This document shows positions 46,860-56,852 of a stretch of DNA of 64,000 nucleotides, one piece after another; positions within the stretch are counted from its first letter, which is position 1; each line of letters begins with the position of its first letter. The DNA is from Lathyrus oleraceus (lineage: Eukaryota > Streptophyta > Magnoliopsida > Fabales > Fabaceae). The translations under genes and the position numbers were made by a program. A model generated the notes under the pieces. The model made no database searches. It worked only from the letters and a program-made list of their open reading frames with translations, and had not been told where the DNA came from. Location: assembly GCF_024323335.1 (NCBI RefSeq), contig NC_066585.1, positions 536,232,082-536,296,081 on the forward strand. The letters run 5' to 3'.

Positions 46860-49800
46860 ATGCGAGGGCAAATCCCTGTGGACGAACTTCTTTTTGATCC
46901 TGAGATCGAGAGAACCGCAAGGAGGCTCAATAGCAAAACGAGACGTAGGAGGCAACAGGCTAGACAACGCCAAGAGCAAGGAGAAAGTTCTTCACCCACA
47001 AATCCACCACCATTCATACCAAACATGGAGCCACAACCACCACCACCTATTTCTACTCCATGCATCAATAGTCCAAGGAACACCGCTCAGTTTGCCAACC
47101 ACACAGGAAGGCAAGCTGAGATGAAAACGGGAACTCTGAATTTATTATATGGGAGTCCATTCACCGGAATGGACCATGAAGACCCATTTGCTTTTCTCAC
47201 AAAATTTTATGAGATAGCATTGGCTGCCGGAGTGGATCAGGCTCAGGAGCTTCCGTTGTTCAGACGATTATTTCCCCACGCTTTGCTTGGTAAAGCAAAG
47301 GATTGGTACCTAGATCAAACACCAGCCGTAATGACAGACTGGAATGTGTTAGAAGAAAAATTCATTGAAAGATTTTTCTCCCGTAACCGATTCATGGAAT
47401 CAAAGACGGCCATCTCGGTGTTTTCTCAAGGAACCAGTGAATCTTTGAATGAAGCGTGGGAAAGATTCAAGTCCATGCTTCGGAAATGTAAAGGGCATGG
47501 ATTTGATGAAATGACTCAAATCCATATCTTCAGAAATGGACTTCAACCAAACTGCAAAACGTTGTTGGATGCTACCTCGGGTGGCTCTTTATTGTCAAAA
47601 AGTGCCGAAGAAGCCACGAACATTATAAATCGAATGGCTTTGAATGATCTTCAGAGTCAAAGTCGAGGAAATTCTTTGAAGAAGGCGGGAGTGCTTGAGC
47701 TAGGGACGAACGATGCCATCCTTGCCCAAAACAAGCTCATCTCACAACAAGTGGAACTCTTAACGCAACAAATCAAAGAGTTAAGAGAACCGTCAAAAGC
47801 TAAACAAATAGCTTGTTGTGAACTTTGTAAAGGTGAACATGACACCGGATTTTGTCCACCTCCCGGTTTTGACGAAGTAAACTACATGGCCAATCAACGG
47901 GACTATCAACCGAGACAACAACAACAACAACAACAACAACCTTATCAACCGCACCCTCAAAATCAACAACAACAATTCCAAGGGAACCAAGGGTTCCAAC
48001 CTAGAAGCAACTATTATCATAACCAAGGTTATGGAGGTGGTTCTTCTAGCCGTCAAAACCCTCCCCAAAATCCTTATCAACCTCAACCTCAACAACCGCC
48101 GGTCGTAACTTCTAAATTGGAAGAGACATTGACGCAATTCATGCAAATGTCAATGGCTAACCAAAAGAGCAATGACGCGGCCATAAAAAATCTCGAGACT
48201 CAAGTTGGGCAACTTGCTAAGCAACTCGCGGAACAACAAACCGGTCCTTCCTTTTCGGCAAACACGCAAACAAATCCTAATGCACATTGTAAGGCGATCA
48301 TGACGAGAAGTGGGAGGGAGTTGGGTAGTGAGAATAAAAAAAGAGTTGAGAGTGAACAAAGAGAGAAAGAAATTGAGGAGGAAATCGTGGAGGAAAATGT
48401 AGATGGTGAAGTAGGAGTGTGGAGTGATGAGGAAGAAGTTGAAAAGAATAAAAATAATGGTGAAGTTGAAAAAGAGAAAGGTGTGGAGATGGAAAAAAAT
48501 ACAAGTGATGAGGTAATAAGGGAGGTAGTGAAAAAGCCTAGATGGAAGAGTGCTAGAATTGCAAAGGGAAAGGAGGTAGTGAGCGCTACTCCGGTCCAAA
48601 ATCTTCCTTATCCTCATGCTCCTTCCAAAAGGGAGAATGAACGGCATTACGCCCGGTTCATGGATATTTTTAAACAGTTGCAAATCAACATTCCGTTTTC
48701 CGAAGCCTTGGAACAAATGCCCAAGTATGCCAAATTCATGAAGGACATACTAACCAAAAAGCGGAGGTATACGGAACCGGAGACCATCGTCCTTGATGCG
48801 AGCTGTAGTGCCATTATTCAAAGGACGCTTCCTAAGAAAGAGGTTGATCCGGGAAGAGTTACATTGCCGGTTAAAATTGGTGACGTTTATGTCGGGAAAG
48901 GACTTATTGACTTGGGGTCGAGCATTAATCTTATACCTTTGTCAATTATCAAGAGGCTTGGCAACATTGAGATTAAGTCCATCCGAATGACGCTGCAATT
49001 GGCGGATAAGTCGACGACCCATCCTCATGGCGTAGCCCAAGATGTTTTGGTGAAGGTCGACAAATTCTTTTTCCCGGTTGATTTTATTGTTATTGATATG
49101 GAGGAAGATGATGATGCTCTGCTCATCTTGGGCCGACCGTTCATGAAGACCGCGCGAATGATGATAGATGTTGATGACGGTTTAATGAAGGTGAGAGTTC
49201 AAAATGAGGAAGTGACATTCGATCTATTCGAGGCAATGAAGCATTCAAAAGATAGAAATGATAGCTTCCGCATCGATGTGATCGAAGACGCTATTATGGA
49301 GGTTTCAAAGCATATTCATGAGATATCTCCTATGGAGTTAGCTCTTGACGACTCATTGGAGGTTTTCACTGTTGAAGAAGAGCTAGCTCTTGAGGAATGC
49401 TTAAAGGAACTTGATAGTTTAGACGACCTACAACCATGGGAAGTAGAGGAGGAAAACTTGAAGAAGGAGGTCATTGACGAAAAAGCGCCAATTGAATTAA
49501 AAGTGTTACCTTCGACTTTGAAGTATGTGTTTCTAGATGAGACCGAGGCAAAGCCGGTCATCATAAGCAACCTTTTGACAAAAGAAGAAGAAGCCCGTCT
49601 AATCATTGTGCTAAAAACCAATCAAGAAGCTATGGGTTGGACTCTTTCCGATCTAAAAGGAATTAGTCCATCCTATTGTATGCACAAGATTTTGATGGAG
49701 GAGGATTTCAAGCCGGTAGCTCAACCACAACGCCGCTTAAATCCTACCATGAAAGAGGTTGTTCGAAAGGAAGTTGTGAAGCTATTGGATGCGGGAATGA

Positions 49801-52388
49801 TTTACCCGATCTCGGATAGTCCATGGGTTAGTCCCGTGCACGTGGTTCCGAAGAAGGGTGGAATGACCGTAATCCGAAATGACAAGGACGAATTGATCCC
49901 CACTAAAGTTGCAACGGGGTGGAGAATGTGTATAGATTATAGACGGTTGAATACCGCGACTCGAAAGGACCATTTTCCACTCCCATTTATGGATCAAATG
50001 CTCGAAAGACTATCGGGCCAACAATACTATTGTTTTTTGGACGGCTACTCCGGGTACAACCAAATTGCGGTTGACCCGGTTGATCATGAGAAGACGGCTT
50101 TCACGTGTCCGTTTGGAGTGTTCGCATACAGAAAAATGCCCTTTGGGCTGTGCAATGCACCGGCGACCTTCCAACGATGTGTCCAAGCCATTTTTGCCGA
50201 TCTGATTGAGAAAACAATGGAAGTCTTCATGGATGACTTCTCGGTATTTGGTGGGACGTTTAGTCTATGCTTGGCAAATTTGAAGACGGTGTTGGAAAGA
50301 TGTGTGAAGACCAATTTGGTGCTTAATTGGGAGAAATGTCACTTCATGGTGACCGAGGGGATCGTGCTAGGCCACAAAGTCTCTAGAAGGGAGCTTGAAG
50401 TGGATAGAGCTAAGGTTGAAGTAATTGAAAAATTACCCCCTCCGGTGAATGTGAAGGGCATCCGTAGCTTTTTGGGGCACGCGGGGTTCTACCGGTGCTT
50501 TATCAAGGACTTCTCAAAGGTGGCTAAGCCTTTGAGCAATTTGCTCGCCAAGGACCAGGTATTTCTCTTCACCGAAGATTGTTTGCAAGCTTTTGAGGTT
50601 TTAAAAGAAAAATTGGTTACCGCTCCAATAATAGTCGCTCCCGACTGGAATAAAAATTTTGAACTAATGTGTGACGCGAGTGACTATGCTGTTGGAGCGG
50701 TACTTGGCCAAAGAAAAGACAAAACTTTTCATGCGATACATTATGCGAGTAAGGTTCTTAACGAGGCTCAAATAAATTATGCCACAACGGAAAAAGAACT
50801 ACTTGCAATAGTGTATGCGCTAGAAAAGTTTAGGTCTTATCTTATAGGGTCTAAAGTCGTTGTGTACACCGACCACGCGGCGATTAAATATCTGCTAACC
50901 AAGCCGGATTCGAAGCAAAGGCTCATCCGTTGGATCCTCTTGTTACAAGAATTCGATGTAGAAATCAAAGACAAGAAGGGGTCGGAAAACTTGGTAGCGG
51001 ATCATTTATCCCGATTAGTGAACGTGGAGGTTACCGCGTCTGAAAAAGAAATCCGGGAAGAATTTCCTGATGAAAAACTGTTTAAGGTTCAAGTTAGGCC
51101 GTGGTTTGCAGACTTTGCGAACCACAAGGCTAGTGGTTTTGTGCCTGCCGACCTAACTTCGAACCAAAAAAGGAAGTTCCTTTCGGATGCGAAGTATTAT
51201 GTTTGGGATGACCCATACTTGTTTAAGTTGGGTAGTGATAACCTATTAAGGAGATGCGTAACTGGTGATGAAGCCCAGAGCATCCTTTGGCATTGTCACA
51301 ACTCGCCTTATGGCGGACATTATAATGGGGTTAGAACGGCAACTAAAATTCTTCAATCGGGATTTTATTGGCCAACTATTTTCAAAGACGCACATACCCA
51401 TGCGCAAAGTTGTGACAGTTGCCAAAGAAGCGGTGGGATAGGTAAGAGAGATGAGATGCCTCTCCAAAATATCCAAGAAGTGGAAGTATTTGATTGTTGG
51501 GGCATAGATTTTGTAGGACCTTTCCCACCCTCTTATGGGAATGAGTACATGCTTGTCGCTGTCGATTATGTCTCTAAGTGGGTTGAGGCGATTGCCTCAC
51601 CTCGGGCGGATGCCAAAACGGTGATAAAATTTTTGAAGAAAAACATATTCTCCCGTTTCGGAACCCCCAGAGTGTTGATAAGTGACGGAGGGTCACACTT
51701 TTGTAATGCACCTTTGGAAACTATTTTAAAACATTACGGTGTATCGCATAGGGTGACAACTCCGTATCACCCTCAGGCTAACGGGCAAGCTGAGGTCTCT
51801 AATCGAGAGATTAAGAGAATCCTCGAAAAAACCGTGTCTAATTCAAAAAAGGAGTGGTCCCAAAAATTGGACGAAGCATTATGGGCCTACCGTACGGCCT
51901 TTAAAGCTCCAATTGGCCTAACTCCCTTTCAATTGGTATTTGGTAAAACTTGCCATTTGCCGGTTGAATTGGAGCACAAGGCCTTGTGGGCCCTAAAGTT
52001 TTTAAATTTTGAACATGAGTTGGCCGGTAACAAAAGGAAAGTGCAACTACTGGAGTTGGAGGAGATGCGCAATGCCGCATACCACTCAAGTTGGTTGTAC
52101 AAGGAAAAGGCAAAGAAGTATCACGACAAGAAGCTCCGTAACAAAGAATTTGTGCCCGGACAATTGGTCATATTGTTCAACTCCCGGTTGAAATTGTTTC
52201 CCGGGAAGTTGAAATCAAAGTGGTCGGGGCCATTTCGGGTGAAAGAAGTAAAAGAATATGGGGCTATTGTCATTGAAGACATAGACCAGAAAGGTAGTTG
52301 GACAGTGAATGGCCAACGATTGAAAATTTATCTCGGCGGTCATGTGGATCGCGAGAGCTGTGCTCTACCGCTCGATGCCCCTCTGTGA
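46860..52388 (+). CDS. gag-pol: Athila gag-pol polyprotein
   Basis: Open from ATG 46812 (1858 codons); I prefer ATG 46860 (MRGQIPVDELLFDPEIERT), which begins the Athila-like gag. Gag capsid lies near nt 47100-47650, with a knuckle-like CELCKGEHDTGFC at about 47818, a Gln/Pro-rich stretch at 47905-48105, and a Glu-rich linker. The protease motif is LIDLGSSINLIPLSI (about 48901), with the DLG form usual in Athila. Reverse transcriptase: WRMCIDYRRLN (about 49920) and catalytic FMDDFSVFG (about 50230). RNase H: MCDASDYAVGAVL (about 50671). Integrase: zinc site 51295-51425, then Asp in WGIDFVG, Asp in LISDGGSHF and Glu in NGQAEVSNRE; GP module KWSGPFRVKEV near the end. No internal stop. Probably a functional polyprotein. 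Confidence 0.95.
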   Translation: MRGQIPVDELLFDPEIERTARRLNSKTRRRRQQARQRQEQGESSSPTNPPPFIPNMEPQPPPPISTPCINSPRNTAQFANHTGRQAEMKTGTLNLLYGSPFTGMDHEDPFAFLTKFYEIALAAGVDQAQELPLFRRLFPHALLGKAKDWYLDQTPAVMTDWNVLEEKFIERFFSRNRFMESKTAISVFSQGTSESLNEAWERFKSMLRKCKGHGFDEMTQIHIFRNGLQPNCKTLLDATSGGSLLSKSAEEATNIINRMALNDLQSQSRGNSLKKAGVLELGTNDAILAQNKLISQQVELLTQQIKELREPSKAKQIACCELCKGEHDTGFCPPPGFDEVNYMANQRDYQPRQQQQQQQQPYQPHPQNQQQQFQGNQGFQPRSNYYHNQGYGGGSSSRQNPPQNPYQPQPQQPPVVTSKLEETLTQFMQMSMANQKSNDAAIKNLETQVGQLAKQLAEQQTGPSFSANTQTNPNAHCKAIMTRSGRELGSENKKRVESEQREKEIEEEIVEENVDGEVGVWSDEEEVEKNKNNGEVEKEKGVEMEKNTSDEVIREVVKKPRWKSARIAKGKEVVSATPVQNLPYPHAPSKRENERHYARFMDIFKQLQINIPFSEALEQMPKYAKFMKDILTKKRRYTEPETIVLDASCSAIIQRTLPKKEVDPGRVTLPVKIGDVYVGKGLIDLGSSINLIPLSIIKRLGNIEIKSIRMTLQLADKSTTHPHGVAQDVLVKVDKFFFPVDFIVIDMEEDDDALLILGRPFMKTARMMIDVDDGLMKVRVQNEEVTFDLFEAMKHSKDRNDSFRIDVIEDAIMEVSKHIHEISPMELALDDSLEVFTVEEELALEECLKELDSLDDLQPWEVEEENLKKEVIDEKAPIELKVLPSTLKYVFLDETEAKPVIISNLLTKEEEARLIIVLKTNQEAMGWTLSDLKGISPSYCMHKILMEEDFKPVAQPQRRLNPTMKEVVRKEVVKLLDAGMIYPISDSPWVSPVHVVPKKGGMTVIRNDKDELIPTKVATGWRMCIDYRRLNTATRKDHFPLPFMDQMLERLSGQQYYCFLDGYSGYNQIAVDPVDHEKTAFTCPFGVFAYRKMPFGLCNAPATFQRCVQAIFADLIEKTMEVFMDDFSVFGGTFSLCLANLKTVLERCVKTNLVLNWEKCHFMVTEGIVLGHKVSRRELEVDRAKVEVIEKLPPPVNVKGIRSFLGHAGFYRCFIKDFSKVAKPLSNLLAKDQVFLFTEDCLQAFEVLKEKLVTAPIIVAPDWNKNFELMCDASDYAVGAVLGQRKDKTFHAIHYASKVLNEAQINYATTEKELLAIVYALEKFRSYLIGSKVVVYTDHAAIKYLLTKPDSKQRLIRWILLLQEFDVEIKDKKGSENLVADHLSRLVNVEVTASEKEIREEFPDEKLFKVQVRPWFADFANHKASGFVPADLTSNQKRKFLSDAKYYVWDDPYLFKLGSDNLLRRCVTGDEAQSILWHCHNSPYGGHYNGVRTATKILQSGFYWPTIFKDAHTHAQSCDSCQRSGGIGKRDEMPLQNIQEVEVFDCWGIDFVGPFPPSYGNEYMLVAVDYVSKWVEAIASPRADAKTVIKFLKKNIFSRFGTPRVLISDGGSHFCNAPLETILKHYGVSHRVTTPYHPQANGQAEVSNREIKRILEKTVSNSKKEWSQKLDEALWAYRTAFKAPIGLTPFQLVFGKTCHLPVELEHKALWALKFLNFEHELAGNKRKVQLLELEEMRNAAYHSSWLYKEKAKKYHDKKLRNKEFVPGQLVILFNSRLKLFPGKLKSKWSGPFRVKEVKEYGAIVIEDIDQKGSWTVNGQRLKIYLGGHVDRESCALPLDAPL

Positions 52389-52577
52389 GCATCGCACCGT
52401 CGAGCTTAGCCGACGTTAAACAAGCGCTTGTTGGGAGGCACCCCAACATTGTAAGTATTTACTGTTTTTGTGTTGTGTTGTGTTGGGTTACCTTGTGATA
52501 AAACTGTTCTGGATGAACTTGCAAGTGCTGCATTTGAAAAGAAAAAAAAAACACTTGCTGTCATGCTCGCTTGCAGC

Positions 52578-52641
52578 TCGCTAGGCGAGGCAGTAGCGAG
52601 TAGGTTCGCTAGCTGCTCGCTAGGCGAGACAGCAGCGAGCG
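52578..52641 (+). repeat. Palindrome cluster upstream of an internal Athila promoter
   Basis: TCGCTAGGCGA at 52578-52588 and 52617-52627 with half-sites AGTAGCGAG and AGCAGCGAGC between and after. It lies 53-116 bp before a TATA motif, the same arrangement as in the Athila and Ogre LTRs. Confidence 0.88.
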
Positions 52642-52693
52642 CTGCAGGACAGTTTTCTATTTAAATCTCAGCAGGGCCATTTTGCCCCAAACT

Positions 52694-52703
52694 TATAAAA
52701 AAA
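52694..52703 (+). promoter_or_regulatory. Candidate internal promoter (TATA) before the env-like ORF
   Basis: TATAAAAAAA in AACTTATAAAAAAAAATTC, followed by a CT-rich leader with TCTCAAACTCTCTCATCTGC. It would drive a short transcript covering the downstream ORF. This is a sequence-based inference; no transcript is known to me. Confidence 0.5.
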
Positions 52704-52840
52704 AATTCTGAACGGCTCTGCTGAGGAATTTGTGATAAGCTTCTCAAACTCTCTCATCTGCATCTCTATCACCAACACTTGCTCTATTCGATCATTTGCA
52801 AACTCTACGCTCTTCACATTTCCGAATCCGTGTAACTAAG

Positions 52841-53296
52841 GTTTGCCCTACTACATTTTTCTTTTTGTTTGAACTCTAAATTTCAATTTGAATGGCAAAT
52901 AGGATGAGTGTGGTATGGGAAACATTGAGGTTGCATGTGGTATTTTGGAGTTTGCAATTTTTGGAAATTTAGGTTTTCGAATTGGGGATTTATTTTTATT
53001 TTAGGTTTTGCATGCAATTAGGTAATCCCCAATAGCATAGAACGATTATTTGCTTGAGAAATCATTAGGTTCTGATGTTGGAACCCTTTGAGTAAGGGTT
53101 TTGGGGGAAAATCTCTGAACATGCTGAAAAACCCCAAAACCCGTAAGGTTCGCTAGCACTCGCTAGGCGAACCTGGGGCGAGCGTTCGCTGCCACTTCGC
53201 TAGGCGAAGCAGCAGCGAGCATGGCAGTCTTTTAAATTATGCTTTGATGTCTAATCTGTTTGTTTGGTGTGCGTTGTTTCCTCTCATATTTTGCAG
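52841..53296 (+). other. Possible 5' UTR intron before the env-like ORF
   Basis: Donor AACTAAG/GTTTGC at 52841 and acceptor CTCATATTTTGCAG ending at 53296, one base before the AATGG start context of the ORF at 53298. Between them is T-rich, intron-like sequence with a second palindrome cluster (53160-53222). The pyrimidine tract before the acceptor is strong. It could also serve as acceptor for splicing from the genomic RNA. Confidence 0.5.
53160..53222 (+). repeat. Palindrome cluster inside the possible intron
   Basis: TCGCTAGGCGA at 53160-53170 and 53197-53207 with flanking GGGGCGAGCG and AGCAGCGAGCATGGCAG, the last resembling the GCGAGCATGACAG tail seen in the LTR cluster. Confidence 0.88.
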
Positions 53297-53297
53297 A

Positions 53298-54503
53298 ATG
53301 GAGTCAAGGTCTGGAGCGGGTAAGAAAAGAAAGGGAGCGACTACTTCTCGGACAGTGCCTATCCAGTTTGACCAAGACAAGTTTGTCGGCCCGAAGCAGG
53401 CCGCCAGATACATCGCTCTGGAGAAGCAGAAGATACTTCCAGAGAAGCGATTTCTGATCAACCCACAGGGCACTTATAGAAATTTCGCCGGGTTGATTGA
53501 CGCGAAGAAATGGGATAGGTTGATTAGTCCCTTAGAGCATTACGACATAGCGACAGTGCGTGAATTTTATGCTAACGCACTGCCCGACGACGACGAGCCC
53601 TTTACTTGGGTATCTAAAGTGGCCGGGCGTCCAATTCCATTTGACCGGGATGCTATCAACCGAATCCTTGGGGAACCGCTCCAGCTGGGAGCTGACCAGA
53701 GAGACCAATACCACACCGACCTAAGGCTTCACCGAGATGTTCCTGCCATTACTGCCGCCCTGCTTTTACCTGGGAAATCTGTTGAGCCGAACCCATCTGG
53801 GGTTCCAATGAGGTATCACCGGGAGGACATGACTCCCATGGCTCAACTGATACTGCTCTTGGTTTTGACCAACATCCAGCCTAAATCACACACCTCTACT
53901 GTGCCGATCCCAGTGGCACATTTGGTCCATTCCATCCTCACCAATGTCGAGATCGATGTGGCGAGGATCATCGCAAATGAGCTGAAGTCCGTGGTCGAGA
54001 GCGGGCTTAAGTCGGGGGCTCGTGTTAATTGTCCCCTAGCTTTCCCGTGTTTGATCATGAGTTTATGCGTTCAGGCAAGGGTGAGACTTCCGTCTCGGGG
54101 TCAGGTAAGGATCCCGTCACCTATCGATGATCGGTATGTGGCCAAATATTGTAGAGCAAAGACTACCGGTGGCAGTGCAGCCTCAGGAAGTACTCGGGCT
54201 TCTGATGGTCCTGGTACTTCTACTCCTAGACTTGATCCGTACGTCCAAGCTGTGTGCAATTACAGTTTGGAATGGATGGCGGCATCCCAGAGAGCCATGT
54301 TGGATATGCACGACTCTATGCAGCGTTTGCAGCTGCAGGGAAGTGGTGCCCATGCTTTGATGACGCGTGAGCAGTTTCTGCTTCACGCCAACTGGCCTGT
54401 GGACACGCCAGTGTATAGTGAGGGGGTGGGCGCTGATGCTGATGATGATGATGTTGATGATGAGGCTACCGGTTCTGATGCCGGTAGCGAGGAGGAGTCG
54501 TGA
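53298..54503 (+). CDS. Athila env-position ORF, plant-retroelement protein of unknown function
   Basis: 402 codons from ATG 53298 (MESRSGAGKKRKGATTSRTV). The frame is open to 53244, but those extra 18 codons are pyrimidine-tract sequence, so the hydrophobic stretch they encode is not a signal peptide. Residues about 1-20 are basic (nuclear-signal-like KKRK). Residues about 30-290 form a globular domain with KRFLINPQGTYRNFAGLIDA, REFYANALP, VAGRPIPFDRDAINRILG and LILLLVLTNIQPKSHTSTVP. This resembles the 'putative plant transposon protein' family often found downstream of pol in legume Athila-like elements. The tail is Ser/Gly-rich, then Asp/Glu-rich (ADADDDDVDDEATG). No membrane segment or glycoprotein feature is seen, so 'env-like' refers to position only. 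Confidence 0.82.
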   Translation: MESRSGAGKKRKGATTSRTVPIQFDQDKFVGPKQAARYIALEKQKILPEKRFLINPQGTYRNFAGLIDAKKWDRLISPLEHYDIATVREFYANALPDDDEPFTWVSKVAGRPIPFDRDAINRILGEPLQLGADQRDQYHTDLRLHRDVPAITAALLLPGKSVEPNPSGVPMRYHREDMTPMAQLILLLVLTNIQPKSHTSTVPIPVAHLVHSILTNVEIDVARIIANELKSVVESGLKSGARVNCPLAFPCLIMSLCVQARVRLPSRGQVRIPSPIDDRYVAKYCRAKTTGGSAASGSTRASDGPGTSTPRLDPYVQAVCNYSLEWMAASQRAMLDMHDSMQRLQLQGSGAHALMTREQFLLHANWPVDTPVYSEGVGADADDDDVDDEATGSDAGSEEES

Positions 54504-56012
54504 TCCCTTAGTGGGTTAAGTTTTTGTATTTTTTTTTTCAGTTTTTATGTCATTTCTATTTGTATTTTCGGATTTTGTATCTTGATTTTGGTGTTGTACT
54601 ATTGGGGTGTTTTGTCCCCCATGAACAAATTTATATTTTCAGTTACTGTTAATTATTTATGTTTTTAATTTTGTGTGTTTAATAAATTTTTGGTTGATTG
54701 AGTGGCAAACCCTTCTAGATTGGTTGCTCCTCAAGAAGTACCCAATGAAGGTGCATCCGAGCTTGGATGGCAATGATAAGAATAAACAAGTGAATGAAGC
54801 TAAGGTACATGGTTACCTTCGGCTAGAATTTTAGAATGCATTAGGAACTTTACTCTTTTTGGTAAATTGAATATTGTCTTTTTGCAACATAATTGAATGA
54901 ATGTTTCATCTAGAACTTAAAACCACAAATTGTGAGGAAACCTCCATTGTACACTTAAATGCTGGATTCTAATAAGTTTTGTTGATTCATGAGATTCATG
55001 CTTTGTCTTTTATTATTGTGAAATTGTGGAAGCAATTAGAAATGATCAAGGCACTTGTTTTCTTTTGAGCACAACTACATCCAAAAACAACTTACCTGTG
55101 AGCAGAGAGAGTATTTGTTAACCCCTTTGAGCTTAAACAGTTGAATCTCGGCTTGAAATAAAGCGAGATCTCAAAAATCTTTTTTTTACAACCCGGAAAA
55201 TCTTGATTATTGTTCTTTTGCCGTAAAAAGTTAAGAGCATTCACTTAGGGTGAGTAAGAAATAAGTTGGGGAGAACGAAAAAGAATCGGTAAGTACCACA
55301 ACTCTTGAAAAAGAAAATAAAAACCGAGCAAGCATAGAAAAATATATGTATAGAAAATATAGAAAAGAAACATCTGTTTTGTATATATGATGTGAAAGAA
55401 AAGAACAAAAATAAAAAGAATGAAAATGAATGCTTGCTTGGAAGAAAAAAATAAAAATTGAGTTATGGAATATGTGTTGTGAAGGTTACAAATAAGAAAC
55501 AAATGAAACAAAGTCGAGTAGTGTGAATATTATTGTGAATGTCTCTTTTGCATCGGCACTTTCGTTTCAATGGCCTTAGAAATGTCCCTTGTTTGTTAAC
55601 CTAGCCAAGCTGCACCCTAAAAGCCCTTAGTGATCTTTATGCTTCCACAGTACCATTTATAATTGTTAGACATTGTATGAATCTATTTGTTTTCTTCATT
55701 GTTTGTTAGAGAGTGAGATTATTCCCGCGGTTGCAAACGCGTAAAATCTTCATTCCTTATTCGAAGAGGAGAGATAGGATGATTCATTCAGAATAGTATT
55801 GTTGTAGATAGATAAATATTTTGCATTGCTATTTAAGTTTTAGTTCTTATGTATTATGTTATTCGAACCGTTGGAAACTTGTATTTGCTGATTTCGCTTG
55901 TGTTTGAGCCGTTTATCCAACTTCGGAGAAACCAGTTTCTTAAAGCAAATCCTCTTGTCCTTCAAGAGGCATACTTTGCTTGAGGACAAGCAAGAATCAA
56001 GTTGGGGAGAGT
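54504..56012 (+). other. Athila 3' untranslated region and polypurine tract
   Basis: No gene. The polypurine tract CAAGTTGGGGAGAG abuts the 3' LTR at 56013. A second, very similar tract AAATAAGTTGGGGAGAAC lies at about 55261-55278. The region between is purine-rich (AAGAAAAGAACAAAAATAAAA). Confidence 0.75.
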
Positions 56013-56562
56013 TGTTAGATGCCCAAAAGTGCTTATTTGAGCTATCATATGTGGGCATCTTTCACTCTTTTTCCTTGCTAAAATTGTCAAAACCACATTT
56101 GTTTTACATGGAATGCATTACATTGATAAACAAGCTTGGTGCCTTTGATTTGTGTGTTATTGTGCAGGAAAAAGGCATGAACTAATTGAAAATAAAGACA
56201 CAAGAAAATTGGCAAAGGAACCAAAGAATACAAGCATTTCATCAGCCTGCTCGCTAGGCGAGGCTGTGGCGAAGCACTGCTTCGCTAGGCGAGCTCCAGG
56301 CGAAAAGCTCCAGTAAATTGTCAAATTAATTCGCCAGGCGAGCTGAAGGCGAAGGTGGTAGCGAGTTCGTTCTGTTTTGGTGAAAAGCGCAGCCAGCACT
56401 CACTCGCTAGGCGAAGCTCTAGCGAGTCCCCAGCGAGCATTCCAGTAGCAAAACCTCTCAACCTCGCTGGGGCGAAGGTTGAAGCGTGTCCTTCGCTAGG
56501 CGAAGGTATGTTCGCTAGGCGAACATGACAGTTCAGCAGACCCTGTTTCTCTGGGCGCAGGT
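56013..56562 (+). repeat. 3' LTR of the Athila element, first 550 bp
   Basis: Matches 45237-45786 with one visible difference. Truncated in this window by insertion of element 4 at GCGCAGGT/TGTAAC. Confidence 0.95.
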
Positions 56563-56699
56563 TGTAACACCCCAATTAAAATAAGATAATTATTTAATTT
56601 AAATTAATATTTTATTTATTAATTTAATTGAATAATTGGAATTTTGGATTATTATAATTATTTTGGAATAATAATCATTGGAATAATTATTTATTGGAA

Positions 56700-56754
56700 T
56701 ATATAAGTTGGAATAATAAAAAGTCCCAATTTTGGAGAAAAGGGTTTTCACGTG
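56700..56754 (+). promoter_or_regulatory. Tekay LTR core promoter: TATA box and G-box
   Basis: TATATAA at 56700-56706 and CACGTG at 56749-56754 (within GGTTTTCACGTGAAAAGG). Element 3 keeps TTTTCACGTG at the matching place (28575-28584), so the G-box is conserved although the surrounding sequence has diverged. bHLH or bZIP factors bind such boxes in plants; use here is inferred. Confidence 0.5.
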
Positions 56755-56852
56755 AAAAGGAAAAGAGAAGCGGCTGAAAGAGAGAAAGGGCAAAAGGCAG
56801 AGCAAGAGAAGAGGAAAAGCTTGAAGCTGCAGAATTTGCCGGATTAACTCAG

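Larger units (their letters stand above)
45237..56562 (+). mobile_element. Athila-lineage Ty3/gypsy LTR retrotransposon (3' LTR interrupted)
   Basis: 5' LTR 45237-46733 starts TGTTAGATGCCC and ends CTCAACA. The 3' LTR starts at 56013 and is broken after 550 bp by element 4. Primer site TGGCGCCGTTGCCGGGGA is the tRNA-Asp type characteristic of Athila. Intact gag-pol, then a separate ORF in the env-like position, then the polypurine tract GTTGGGGAGAGT. In the 550 bp shared by both LTRs I see one difference (A at 45738, G in the 3' copy). The left flank is ACACC; the right flank lies outside the window. Confidence 0.93.

Noticed and set aside
53244..53297. Hydrophobic 18-residue extension before the Athila env-position ORF as a signal peptide
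   Set aside because: The codons come from a pyrimidine tract ending in TTTTGCAG, a better splice acceptor; the basic start at 53298 is a better protein start.
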